From MSPOR6 sp964652195 (GTDB lineage Bacteria; Poribacteria; WGA-4E; WGA-3G): 64,000 bases of DNA. The position numbers were made by a program, and so were the translations under genes. The stretch is from contig CAZZBB010000046.1 of the NCBI GenBank assembly GCA_964652195.1, positions 77,343-141,342 of the forward strand. The letters are read 5' to 3'. Under the pieces are notes generated by a model that did no database searches, was not told where the DNA came from, and worked only from the letters and a program-made list of their open reading frames with translations. Below, in pieces: positions 26,537-35,230 of this stretch. Numbering within the stretch: the stretch's first letter is position 1; each line of letters starts with the position of its first letter.

Positions 26537-27499
26537 TCAGGTTAGGATAGTTTTGAAGAATAAATCAAGGAAAGAATCCGCATCTACCTCAACATATACT
26601 TTAGCATTTGGATCTATGACATCCTGTTTTCGAAGATCAGCAACTGTCATGCCGCTGGTCAATTCACCCTCCGTTTCTACTTGGACATGAGCATCTACAC
26701 TTCTGAATAATTCTGGATGATTGAGCATGCCGATAGGTAGTGCATCATGGATATGAAATCCATAGAAGCCAACGTTTTCTTGGTAAAATTCCATGACTGC
26801 TTTTGTGGAATCAGTTAAGAAATGAGAGATTACATCCTCCCGTCCAAGTACTTCTTTTTCTAATCGATCTCCTGTCAATTTTACTTGATGTGTCACATCT
26901 AATGGGGCAATGTGAATAGGTACACCTGAATTAAATACTTCGTGTGCTGCGTGTGGATCAACAAATATATTGAATTCCGCATTTGTTGTAATATTACCAT
27001 ATTCAGTAAATACGCCACCCATGAGATAAAGACTCTGAACTTTTCGAAAACGAGTCAAATCCTTTTGAATTGCTTTAGATATATTGGTCAATGGACCTAA
27101 GGCTACTATAATCAACTCGTCAGGATAGCCGTCTACCATCTCAAGTATTAAGTCATCTGCGGATTGATCAGTAAATTGACAATCTGCAGTATCGTATTTC
27201 AACTTCCCTGCTGAATTCAGTAATTCACTGATATTACCTAAACCATCCTTCCCATGAACATCCTCAGCATCTATTGGCGGTTTTACCAACGGTTGTGCTT
27301 CTCCTTTTGCAATAATAGGAAATTCTGGAAGGTCCAAAATATTCAGTATTTTTAGGAGATTTCGAGTGACTGTTTCAAGGTTGACGTTACCGCTAACCGT
27401 GGTGATGGCTTCTACCTTAATATCTGGTGATTTGAATGCGTAAATTAACGCTAAGGCATCATCTACTCCTGGATCAGTATCGATAAGAATTCGTTTCAT
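26537..27499 (-). CDS. Inosine/uridine-preferring nucleoside hydrolase family
   Basis: 320 residues. The N-terminal DTDPGVDDALAL (7-18) is the calcium-binding signature of this family. The later blocks TVSGNVNLE, ALGPLTNISKAI, GGVFTEYGNITTNAEFNIFVDPHAA and HIHDALPIGML complete it. It cleaves the N-glycosidic bond of nucleosides in purine or pyrimidine salvage; exact specificity is not readable. No signal peptide. It is a single gene on the minus strand, bracketed by direct MITE copies B (26417-26528) and C (27531-27644). Confidence 0.95.
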   Translation of the reverse strand: MKRILIDTDPGVDDALALIYAFKSPDIKVEAITTVSGNVNLETVTRNLLKILNILDLPEFPIIAKGEAQPLVKPPIDAEDVHGKDGLGNISELLNSAGKLKYDTADCQFTDQSADDLILEMVDGYPDELIIVALGPLTNISKAIQKDLTRFRKVQSLYLMGGVFTEYGNITTNAEFNIFVDPHAAHEVFNSGVPIHIAPLDVTHQVKLTGDRLEKEVLGREDVISHFLTDSTKAVMEFYQENVGFYGFHIHDALPIGMLNHPELFRSVDAHVQVETEGELTSGMTVADLRKQDVIDPNAKVYVEVDADSFLDLFFKTILT

Positions 27500-27530
27500 G
27501 TCATTTGCCTTCAGTCTATGGAAGTAAATA

Positions 27531-27644
27531 ATACCATTTCTGATATATCACGACTCTCTTTTGTAGCAGAAACTTTTAGTTTGTGCCACATTCCACTTCA
27601 TTTCTAACAATAGGTAATGGGACAAAAATTAATAGAAATGGTAT
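27531..27644. repeat. ATACCATTTCT-ended MITE, copy C
   Basis: A 114-base unit with perfect 11-base inverted ends (ATACCATTTCT at 27531-27541 and AGAAATGGTAT at 27634-27644). A further AGAAATGGTAT stands at 27650-27660. It lies 32 bases upstream of the nucleoside hydrolase start, in the likely promoter region. Confidence 0.88.
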
Positions 27645-27709
27645 ATCTTAGAAATGGTATGACCCAAAAACTAATTGTCCGCTGGATTTTCTGTTGATTT
27701 TGTATAAAT

Positions 27710-28777
27710 CTACTGTGAAAAGGTCTGTTTTTTCTCTCCCCACAACGATGGCAACTTTCCGTGCGGAGATACGGACAACGGTCCCGCTATCCAATCTGGC
27801 ATCTTCTCATTAATCAGCGTATGTGTCAATCGTTTGATGCTCCTTGTTTCAAACTCATAGCGGTAGAGGTTATAGATTTTCGCGTTGGGGTTATCCATCT
27901 TCCTCAGAGCAAAAAGTAAGGCTGCATCATTCTCTATCCAACGGCAACCTGCCATCGTTGCCTCGTGTCCAAGTTTGTCAATGATTTCCTGGATGACATG
28001 TACCTCCCCACCGATACGCAGCACTGTGAGTCGACACTTTTGTTCTTTACCCTTCCACGTGCAATCCCTAAAGACAAGCCGTTTTCCATCAGCGGACCAG
28101 CGCGGAAAGAACCGCATAATGACCGTGTCAGAACCCGGTTTCGGATCCGGTAAAACAGGACGTTGATCCTCACCATCGGCAGACATTACATAGATATTCT
28201 TATGGGAAAACCCAGAGGTAAAACCGCGACGATGTTTGACACGGTTTTTTAAAAACTTCTCATAAACGATCTGTGTGCCATCGGGAGACCAGTCGGGTAC
28301 ACCCGCACCTTTCTCACCTACAAGACCTGTAAGCTGCGTTACAGCGAGTGTGGCAAGATCTATGACATGCACTTCATATGTTCCGCTTCGTCCACTCGTA
28401 AAAGCAATTCTTGTACCATCCGGTGACCAAGATGGAAGTGTATCACTAACGTCATTGTGCGTAAGTCGTTGGAGATGCTTTCCGTTTGCATTCATGATAA
28501 ATAACTCAGAAGTGGCTTGTCTTCTCTTATTAAATTGCCGTTTAAAGACAATACGTTTCCCATCAGGAGACCACTTAGGGTGAAAATCTTCCCACGCCGT
28601 GTTACGTGTGAGTCGAAGTCTATTGGTACCATCATCGGTGATGACAAAAATACCAGTATCTTCATAGAAAACGATTTTCGCATCAACGCGAACCACCACA
28701 CCTATGAATAAGACTATACAACAAACAGAGAAAATGAAGGTGATATATGAGAAAACAGTTGGCTTTAGATGTTTCAT
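27710..28777 (-). CDS. TolB-like (PD40) exported beta-propeller
   Basis: 355 residues with an N-terminal hydrophobic export segment (about 10-33) and at least five PD40/TolB-type blades: FHPKWSPDGKRIVFKR, TLPSWSPDGTRIAFTSGRSG, GVPDWSPDGTQIVYEKF, FFPRWSADGKRLVFRD, and MAGCRWIENDAALLFALR. It is likely a periplasmic or surface binding protein without catalytic function. Base use is different from the neighbours: two 60-base stretches counted by hand (27721-27780 and 28081-28140) hold 31 and 33 G+C, against 24 in a stretch of the nearby lipoprotein gene (26101-26160). That suggests later arrival from a less AT-rich genome. Confidence 0.85.
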   Translation of the reverse strand: MKHLKPTVFSYITFIFSVCCIVLFIGVVVRVDAKIVFYEDTGIFVITDDGTNRLRLTRNTAWEDFHPKWSPDGKRIVFKRQFNKRRQATSELFIMNANGKHLQRLTHNDVSDTLPSWSPDGTRIAFTSGRSGTYEVHVIDLATLAVTQLTGLVGEKGAGVPDWSPDGTQIVYEKFLKNRVKHRRGFTSGFSHKNIYVMSADGEDQRPVLPDPKPGSDTVIMRFFPRWSADGKRLVFRDCTWKGKEQKCRLTVLRIGGEVHVIQEIIDKLGHEATMAGCRWIENDAALLFALRKMDNPNAKIYNLYRYEFETRSIKRLTHTLINEKMPDWIAGPLSVSPHGKLPSLWGEKKQTFSQ

Positions 28778-28811
28778 CTATGGATACCTCCTGTATAGAT
28801 GTTTCTATATG

Positions 28812-28847
28812 ACAAGCGATGTAGGAAACCTACATCGCTTGTGTTTT
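28812..28847. terminator. Strong hairpin, probable terminator
   Basis: A perfect 14-base-pair stem (28812-28825 with 28829-28842) on a 3-base loop. The T run follows on the plus strand, while the gene that ends nearby (28864-29358) is on the minus strand, where no T run follows. It could stop minus-strand transcription inefficiently, or be part of the leader of the TolB-like gene. Confidence 0.55.
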
Positions 28848-28863
28848 TACTCAACAGAGATGG

Positions 28864-29358
28864 TTATTCGACCTCAAATTCAGTGGACGTTTCTGCATGC
28901 CAACTGTCCCAAGCATCGGGCATACCATCGTGATCGAAATCCGCATCTATGAATAAGTCAGAATCTCCGGAAATCGTGTAGATTCCTACATCTCTGCCAT
29001 CCATATCGTAGGAATCGAGTTCACTATCCGAATCCTCCTCATTAGGTGCTGTTACACCATTATCGTTTTCTTCTTGAGGAGGGAGATTCTCAGGACCTGT
29101 CACCTCATTTTCAAAATAGTAAGAGTATGACACTGGCACATTGTCGCCATTGTTCAAGAAAAAATAATGGGAACTATAGGCAGTTGAGGTTTCGGCATCA
29201 TACCAAACGGTCACGTAGCTATAACCGTATACGTCCTGAAAAGGCATGTCTGCGAATCCATAATCCCCATCGGAATTCCAATCCGCAGAAAGATCCATTA
29301 GAAATAGACAAGTTATCGCGAAAAACGCGATCAGTGTAAAAACAAAAATACGTTTCAT
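28864..29358 (-). CDS. Small exported acidic protein with a calcium-type motif
   Basis: 164 residues from ATG 29358, which follows an AAAGAAAAA purine stretch and starts directly with a signal peptide (MKRIFVFTLIAFFAITCLF). The frame stays open upstream to an ATG at 29466 without a ribosome binding site. The mature protein is rich in Asp, Glu and Ser. It has a DADFDHDGMPDAWDSWHAE segment near the C-terminus, the D-x-D-x-DG-x-x-D type of loop found in dockerins and thrombospondin type 3 repeats, so calcium binding is likely. An acidic Pro/Asn/Glu linker lies around residues 95-125. Function unknown. A structured leader lies upstream. Confidence 0.65.
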   Translation of the reverse strand: MKRIFVFTLIAFFAITCLFLMDLSADWNSDGDYGFADMPFQDVYGYSYVTVWYDAETSTAYSSHYFFLNNGDNVPVSYSYYFENEVTGPENLPPQEENDNGVTAPNEEDSDSELDSYDMDGRDVGIYTISGDSDLFIDADFDHDGMPDAWDSWHAETSTEFEVE

Positions 29359-29439
29359 TTTAGTTTTTCTTTCTTTTTCGAAGAATGCATTCAGAATGTA
29401 AAAGGCTAATTTTACATTCTCAGCAATCTTCGGTGTTAA

Positions 29440-29625
29440 GCGTGCTGGTTTTCCCTTAATATCCATTTTATGATATAATAGAAAACCAGCCCTGTCATAC
29501 CAGGTTAATAGTTACTATGGCAGTGCTTTGCGGTGTAGGTGCTGGTATCACCCGCATCGCATCCACGGATGTGCAGGTGTAAAATCACCTGTACTTCCGT
29601 AAAAAGAAACCTGCCGTTACATATT
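29440..29625 (-). promoter_or_regulatory. Candidate structured RNA leader with alternative pairings
   Basis: Read on the minus strand, a TATAAT-like box near 29628-29633 precedes about 170 bases of dense complementarity. A hairpin CAGGTG-ATTTTA-CACCTG lies near 29574-29591. ATACCAG (29542-29548) can pair with CTGGTAT (29497-29503), or its ACCAGC can pair with GCTGGT at 29485-29490. GCTGGTTTTC at 29481-29490 is perfectly complementary to GAAAACCAGC at 29444-29453, enclosing the upstream ATG at 29466. A further 11-base hairpin (AGAATGTAAAA) lies nearer the gene. These exclusive pairings look like a switch, but I cannot name a family. Confidence 0.45.
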
Positions 29626-29639
29626 ATAAACAATTTATA

Positions 29640-30777
29640 TTATTTTGTCAAATTATTTTAATATATTGTGTATATTCTTATATTTAACATTTCTAACATG
29701 TAAAAAAAGCAGCGTTCTCAACCGCAGGATGAATTCCTCATGTAACGTGGTGAAAATAAAAAGTCTGGGAATTATACATATTTACGCTACCCTCTTTTTG
29801 GGTTTTGTTTTGCTATAACTCATCCGAACTGACACCTTCAAAACGATTGATCTATAGAAGATTATAGATAGAATACCATATCCAAAAAATAAAACTTCAT
29901 TATGAAATTATTGATTCAGTCAGCGGTTTTGAATGTAAGAGATGAAATGCTGATTACACACTTTTTTCAATAAAATTGAAAACAAATTGAAGAAAATAAC
30001 TACATATAACAACTAACATTACCAATAGCTACTTTTTTAGTGAAAGCTTCAAGAAAACTGATTTAAAATATTTAGATGAAATGAATAAATCCTACTTAAA
30101 ACCATAACTTTTATGGGAAGTATATAATTAGAGAATAAATGATGGCTGTCTATAAAACGATCCTAAATACAAAACCAAATACAAAAAGTATTTATGTCAA
30201 AAAATCTGCTTTAATATACAGTTTGAAAAATACAAAATCCGTAAGGAGAACAAAAACACAAAATCACGCTTTTTGCAAATTCTTATAAAGTCAATTCAAA
30301 GTGGAATGAAGTCAGTCTATGACAGAGGTTAGAGCGGTAATTTACACCAATTTCAATGACACACAATGTGTCAAAAAGTGTAACTTTTTTCAGTTTTTCG
30401 ACACTGAGAAAAATTCAACATTTTCACCAATTACTATCATGGAATTTAGGATTAAAGGTCTGTTTTTGCACCCTATTATTTGTCCGAATATTAGGATTAA
30501 ATTTTCAATTTACGACTATTAATTCTAACACAATTTCTAATTGAAAATATCTCTTTATTTTAGCATAACCTTTAGGTTGTGCAGTATTTCATGACATACT
30601 ATAATCCTGCAATGCATCGTCATTCTTAGAATCTGTGATCAATATGAGCAACATTAGACATAGTTCAATTGTAGTTGATTAAATGAGGATATTGTTTATC
30701 ATGGTATCAACATAGAATGGAAATTATACCCCTTCTAATAAATCTAAATACTTAATACTATACGAATATAAAATATC
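29640..30777. other. Long AT-rich stretch without a gene
   Basis: About 1.1 kb of strongly AT-rich DNA. Small open frames at 30319-30522 and 30356-30544 lack ribosome binding sites and protein-like composition. A weak relative of the ATACCATTTCT repeat core (TTTAGCATAACC...TTGTGC) lies near 30558-30582. I see no promoter or RNA gene I can defend. Confidence 0.5.
29702..29725 (-). terminator. Possible orphan terminator
   Basis: On the minus strand GCGGTT-GAG-AACGCTGC forms an imperfect stem followed by seven T. No minus-strand gene is seen upstream, so if real it would end an unknown small transcript. Confidence 0.25.
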
Positions 30778-33700
30778 ATGAATGAAGCAAAATCGAAAGA
30801 ACGAATTAGGATTTTAGTGGATACATCCCGTGATATTGGTTGGTCGAACGGTTTGATCCATGTTAAACCCCATAAAATCTATCAGACGACTAACAACCGG
30901 GATTATATTAATGAAACGGTACTCAGAAATTATGATGTACTTACAATTTGTAGTAATACACAACTAAAATATACTGAAATTGAACGCAAACTAATACTCG
31001 ATTTTGTTGAAAATGGTGGAGGTCTTCTATTAGCAGGTAGCACAAGTCGGTTCGAAAGAGATGTCCGGGAATCAATTACAGAAATGGGAATTAATCAAAT
31101 TGCATCACTATTTGGAGCAAAATTTCTTTCTTTAGCTGAAGGACAGGGAGAAATGGATTCAGATGCAAATCCTCTACGAGGGTATACAAAGAAAGACATT
31201 AGTTTCACCGACCATGAAATTACAAATGGATTGAGAATTGATGATCTTGGACTCACATATTGCGGTATTTTGGATAACCCATCTGACGGGAAGGTTTTCC
31301 TACAACATTGTGTCACAAAAGATCCCATTGGCATCTGTCTACAATGGGGATCAGGACGAATCCTGATGATAAACACACAACTTTTTCAACATGAAAACCA
31401 CCTTGTTTCGACACAATTCCTTGATTGGTTGGGTATCAATCGTATCTCTCTAAAAAATGGATCAGTGACAATTCCTGATGAAATACCAATTGAAGAACAC
31501 GTTAAAGAGGATGGAAATATAAGCATATTCTATACAGATTTTGTTGCGAACCGAGTAGATACATGTTTGATGTTTGCCAAACAACTTGCAGAACGTATGG
31601 TTGCAAAATTCCCCTTGAGCAAGGAATTAAATTTAAAGATTAATCTTGTTCCATCCTGTATACATGATTATAGTGGAGAGGATTCGGTGATGACAATCGG
31701 GGCATGTGTTCATACCTCAAGACTCGCCTATTCTCTTGGAGTTGAGGCAAGTGATTTGATTGCACATATTACGCCATTTTCTGTGGTAATGGATGTTATG
31801 TTTGACGGATACCCATTCTTATTTGGGATCTGGGGTATGAAAATACTCGGATTTGAGAGGGAAGCCGACCTTATGCTCTCCGAATTAGAGGATCAATTTA
31901 GTAAGAATTCAAAGACACTTGACAAGATTGACATTTCAAGGATTTATAATAAAAGATCTCTTAAACCAATCTGGATTCTGATGAAGTTAGTCGAGAGATA
32001 TGGGGAAGAACTATTCGTCCAATTGGCAGTGAATCGAAGTGAAACTGATATGAATATGCCACGCACAACCTTTACTTGGATTGATTCACTTATCTATTTC
32101 CTTAGCAGAGCAGTGGATGAAGACCTATTTCCTTGGTTTGAAGAGATTGGCACGTCTGTCCACCCCCTACCTTTATTACCAGCAGACAGTGAGGAATTTG
32201 TTGAAGAAGTACGCTCATACCTTACCAGTATTATACGTGATTCAACCATTGACACCAGTGAAAGAATTAGTGCAATTGAGAGTTTTTGTGAGATCGCAGA
32301 TGAAAATCAGAGAAGTACACAGGAATTACTTGCTAAGCTTAATGTTGAGGATCAATACGAACAACTCATCGCTACTATAGAACTACTTAGGAAGTTCGAT
32401 AATCGAGGTATAACTACGATTGAAAAAATGCCAGTTGGAACGAAGGATGATGGATTCAATGCAATTGTTCTACTTAACTTAGTTAAGCACGGTATTAATG
32501 GTGAATATGTAGATCAACTCATTGAAATTGTCCCACAACAGGACTTTAAATACCAACTTGAAACTGGATACATACTAAAAAAAATTGCGCATCCTGCTGC
32601 CCAGAAATTCTCTTACGATAGTCTTTCAGATGAGAATGATGAACCAATCCTAAGCATAGAGACATACCAGAATATAGATTTACATATCGATGCAACAATA
32701 GAAGGTTACCGCATTGCAACCTGTCATACAACCCCCTCTACACTCCACTTCCCTGATTACACACCTGTACATGGAACTTATGTAAGATGGTTACATACTA
32801 AACCAGAATTTCGACGAAGGGGATTGGCACAGTTGCTGTTGACTACCACACTGTCTCATGAATTTGTCCAACGCCACTCTTGTATAACTCTACGAACATC
32901 AACACGCAACTCTGCACATACTATGTATAGGAATCTTGGGTTTGTTGATGGGCATACCGTTCCAGTATATTCAAGAACTTTACACTACGAACAAGCAAAG
33001 GTGGTTGAAGGTATTGTAATTCGACCTTATAAGGATGGGGATGAAGTATTGATGAAGTATGCACGTAATACATTTTGCTCTGACATGCTTAACAGCAGAC
33101 CCCAACCTGCAAAACGATATAGATTATCGGACACACAATTCATTTATATTGCAGAGATGGATGGAAAGATTCTTGGGTATGTTAAGGTTCAATGTAATGA
33201 GGAAGCAAAGACAGCCTTATTCAAGGAATTCTGTCTAATACCTAATTCGGATGATTGCGCCACAACTCAATCTGGATCTTGTGAAGAAATTGGAGCAATG
33301 CTCCTTTGTACATTACACAACGAACTGGTCAAACGTGAATATACACAGATTAGTTGGTATTTAGATGGAGAAGAAAAGAAGGATTATATCAGGAAATTGT
33401 TCAGCAATTCTGGATATACATTAGAGGATACGGATTGGGTTTGGATGTTTAAGATTATCAATCTACCGATGCTGCTTAGTGAGTTATCTCCGCTACTCGA
33501 AGAACGGTTGATAGGGAGTGATGTATTCAGAGATTGGCAAGGGACAATCGGAATTAAAGGCACAGAGCATCAGGCAAGTCTTATAATCAAAGATGGTATA
33601 ATTAATGTATCCACAGATTCTTTGCCTGTGAAAGGAATATACATCTCTACAGATGATGACACACTTACAAACTTCATTTTAGGAATCTACACACCTTATG

Positions 33701-33789
33701 ATGCATATCTACAGAATCAATTGCATTTGGAGCCGACTGTCAACAGTTCCATAGCAGGCTTATTGGAAACCCTATTTCCTAAACAATAG
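30778..33789 (+). CDS. 1003-residue fusion: GATase-like, acetyltransferase and SCP2-like domains
   Basis: A large cytoplasmic protein without signal peptide or membrane segments. Domains by eye: residues 1-225 look like a class-I glutamine-amidotransferase-like fold (ENGGGLLLAGS, GSGRILMINTQLF) without a clear catalytic cysteine triad. Residues 240-600 are helical, recall the M60-like peptidase-associated region, but have no HExxH. Residues 640-730 are a GNAT acetyltransferase with the acetyl-CoA loop F-R-R-R-G-L-A (about 678-684) and the ARNSAHTMYRNLGF-type helix. A second, weaker GNAT-like region follows at 740-880. Residues 885-1003 resemble an SCP2-like domain ending LETLFPKQ, as in Eis-type proteins. 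It is a single gene flanked by gene-free DNA and repeats. Function unknown; acylation of a bound substrate is a guess. Confidence 0.6.
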   Translation: MNEAKSKERIRILVDTSRDIGWSNGLIHVKPHKIYQTTNNRDYINETVLRNYDVLTICSNTQLKYTEIERKLILDFVENGGGLLLAGSTSRFERDVRESITEMGINQIASLFGAKFLSLAEGQGEMDSDANPLRGYTKKDISFTDHEITNGLRIDDLGLTYCGILDNPSDGKVFLQHCVTKDPIGICLQWGSGRILMINTQLFQHENHLVSTQFLDWLGINRISLKNGSVTIPDEIPIEEHVKEDGNISIFYTDFVANRVDTCLMFAKQLAERMVAKFPLSKELNLKINLVPSCIHDYSGEDSVMTIGACVHTSRLAYSLGVEASDLIAHITPFSVVMDVMFDGYPFLFGIWGMKILGFEREADLMLSELEDQFSKNSKTLDKIDISRIYNKRSLKPIWILMKLVERYGEELFVQLAVNRSETDMNMPRTTFTWIDSLIYFLSRAVDEDLFPWFEEIGTSVHPLPLLPADSEEFVEEVRSYLTSIIRDSTIDTSERISAIESFCEIADENQRSTQELLAKLNVEDQYEQLIATIELLRKFDNRGITTIEKMPVGTKDDGFNAIVLLNLVKHGINGEYVDQLIEIVPQQDFKYQLETGYILKKIAHPAAQKFSYDSLSDENDEPILSIETYQNIDLHIDATIEGYRIATCHTTPSTLHFPDYTPVHGTYVRWLHTKPEFRRRGLAQLLLTTTLSHEFVQRHSCITLRTSTRNSAHTMYRNLGFVDGHTVPVYSRTLHYEQAKVVEGIVIRPYKDGDEVLMKYARNTFCSDMLNSRPQPAKRYRLSDTQFIYIAEMDGKILGYVKVQCNEEAKTALFKEFCLIPNSDDCATTQSGSCEEIGAMLLCTLHNELVKREYTQISWYLDGEEKKDYIRKLFSNSGYTLEDTDWVWMFKIINLPMLLSELSPLLEERLIGSDVFRDWQGTIGIKGTEHQASLIIKDGIINVSTDSLPVKGIYISTDDDTLTNFILGIYTPYDAYLQNQLHLEPTVNSSIAGLLETLFPKQ

Positions 33790-33795
33790 GAATTT

Positions 33796-33916
33796 GGCAG
33801 CACCAGCGGTGCGGAAGGTGTGTAGAAACGTAAATGCCACAACTAATCAAGCACCAGCGGTGCGAAAGGTGTTTAAAAACAGTTCGAAAAGAAATAAGAA
33901 AATTGTCCAAACTATA
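33796..33916. repeat. Partial copy of the TATAGTTTGGAC element (right half)
   Basis: The right part of the element at 33928-34244, tandemly duplicated with a period of 328 bases. The 131 bases 33796-33926 match 34124-34254 with only two differences by eye, and the flank CTAAATCTCA is copied too. It contains two hairpin units GCACC-AGC-GGTGC each followed by G(A)AAGGTGT. Confidence 0.85.
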
Positions 33917-33927
33917 CTAAATCTCAC

Positions 33928-34244
33928 TATAGTTTGGACAGTTTTAAGAATTAAACAGAGACTTGAAAGTCCATTCTTAATGTTGAGACACATCCCTCAC
34001 TTCTGGTGCTTAGAATTTAATGTTAGATAGCATTCACCAGACTGTTGTTCGATATGAACTTATTAATTGATGAGTTAATCCACAACCTGAAACTTGCCGA
34101 AAAAGATTGCTATTGACTAAATCGGCAGCACCAGCGGTGCGGAAGGTGTGTGGAAACGTAAATGCCACAACTAATCAAGCACCAGCGGTGCGAAAGGTGT
34201 TTAAAAACAGTTCGAAAAGAAATACGAAAATTGTCCAAACTATA
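33928..34244. mobile_element. Non-autonomous element with 12-base inverted ends (copy E1)
   Basis: 317 bases bounded by TATAGTTTGGAC (33928-33939) and its perfect complement GTCCAAACTATA (34233-34244). It has no gene of its own; the small frame 33794-34030 is an artefact. The right half carries two REP-like hairpins. A second copy is at 47783-48175 and single ends occur at 21925-21936 and 33905-33916. The TA at both ends fits a target preference of IS630/Tc1-type transposases. Confidence 0.75.
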
Positions 34245-34267
34245 CTAAATCTCATAGGAGTATTGTT

Positions 34268-35227
34268 ATGAAATATCAAAAACATATATTTTCAATTGGA
34301 ATCTGTCTTACTTTCTGTATTTTTGGATTCTCAAACATTGCTTGGTCAGATAGTCAGATAGAAATTGATGATAAACAGAAACGGATAGTATTAAAAGGAA
34401 AAATATCAAACGCCTTAGGTGAATACGATTCACATTTGAAGGGGGCAGTTGAATTTATGATGTGCGGTCCTGCGGGAAAAGAATATGAAAGTATTCTTGT
34501 AGTAGAGGCTACTGCGAGAGAAATACATAGGGCGATGACTAAGCTTGATGTGAAACCGGGAAATCCCGTTGATCTTGACATTGAAACTGACGAATTAATT
34601 CCCGCAAAGGGTCCTACGGTTATCATATCGGTTGAATGGGAAGAAGATGACAAAACGAAAAAAGTACGCGCAGAAGATCTATTACACAATGTGAAGACAA
34701 ATAAACCTATGAAACATGTTGCCTGGATATATACCGGTTCACGTATGATGTTAGATCTTGATATAGTGGATGAAGATGTCTATATACCACATGCATTTAA
34801 TACTAACGATATTGTCTCATTAAGTGTGAGTGATCCAAGTACTCTATTTGTCAATCCTTTACCTGAATCATCAGAAGAGAATTTATACAAAAAGAATGAT
34901 AAGGTTTTACCGGCACTTGGTACGCCAGTCAGGATCACAATCGAGGTTAATCAGGAAATGCAATTATATGTCCTAATTAGTGGTAAAGTACAAGGTGTTG
35001 GTTTCCGTCATTTTACAAGAGTTAATGCAACTAAACTTGGTATTAAAGGATATGCTAAAAATCTATCTAATGGTAAGGTGGAAGTGGTTGCTGAAGGTAA
35101 AAAAGAACAATTATATGCGTTGATAAAGCAATTGAGAATTGGACCTACACCTTCAAAGGTTGACAATGTGAAAATTGAGGAACGTGACTTTACTGGACAG
35201 TTTGATTCATTCGGAATTCGGTTTTGA
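34268..35227 (+). CDS. Exported YdjY-like protein fused to an acylphosphatase
   Basis: 319 residues. Signal peptide 1-27 (ends NIAWSD). Residues 30-225 resemble the YdjY domain: YESILVVEATAREIHRAMTKLDVKPGNPV, then GPTVIISVEWEEDDK and AEDLLHN, then AWIYTGSR. Residues 232-319 are a complete acylphosphatase: GKVQGVGFR with catalytic R247, and KNLSNGKVEVVAEG with N265, 18 residues apart as in known enzymes. Acylphosphatases are normally small cytosolic proteins that hydrolyse acyl phosphates, so an exported fusion is unusual. Start at 34268 behind AGGAG (ATAGGAG). The next gene (mocA-like) begins 3 bases after the stop, so they are co-transcribed. Confidence 0.82.
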   Translation: MKYQKHIFSIGICLTFCIFGFSNIAWSDSQIEIDDKQKRIVLKGKISNALGEYDSHLKGAVEFMMCGPAGKEYESILVVEATAREIHRAMTKLDVKPGNPVDLDIETDELIPAKGPTVIISVEWEEDDKTKKVRAEDLLHNVKTNKPMKHVAWIYTGSRMMLDLDIVDEDVYIPHAFNTNDIVSLSVSDPSTLFVNPLPESSEENLYKKNDKVLPALGTPVRITIEVNQEMQLYVLISGKVQGVGFRHFTRVNATKLGIKGYAKNLSNGKVEVVAEGKKEQLYALIKQLRIGPTPSKVDNVKIEERDFTGQFDSFGIRF

Positions 35228-35230
35228 GAT

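Noticed and set aside
29470..29545. c-di-GMP-I (GEMM) riboswitch
   Set aside because: On the minus strand CGCAAAGC and ATGACAG recall that class, but the GGCAAACC element, GAAA tetraloop and receptor are missing, so only a generic structured leader is reported.
30319..30544. Two overlapping small open frames
   Set aside because: Low-complexity AT-rich translation, no ribosome binding site, no signal peptide or motif.
31500..32600. M60-type metallopeptidase domain in the 1003-residue protein
   Set aside because: The helical region recalls that family, but no HExxH zinc motif is present.
33794..34030. 78-residue open frame after the fusion gene
   Set aside because: It is made of duplicated repeat sequence and a mobile-element end, with no ribosome binding site.
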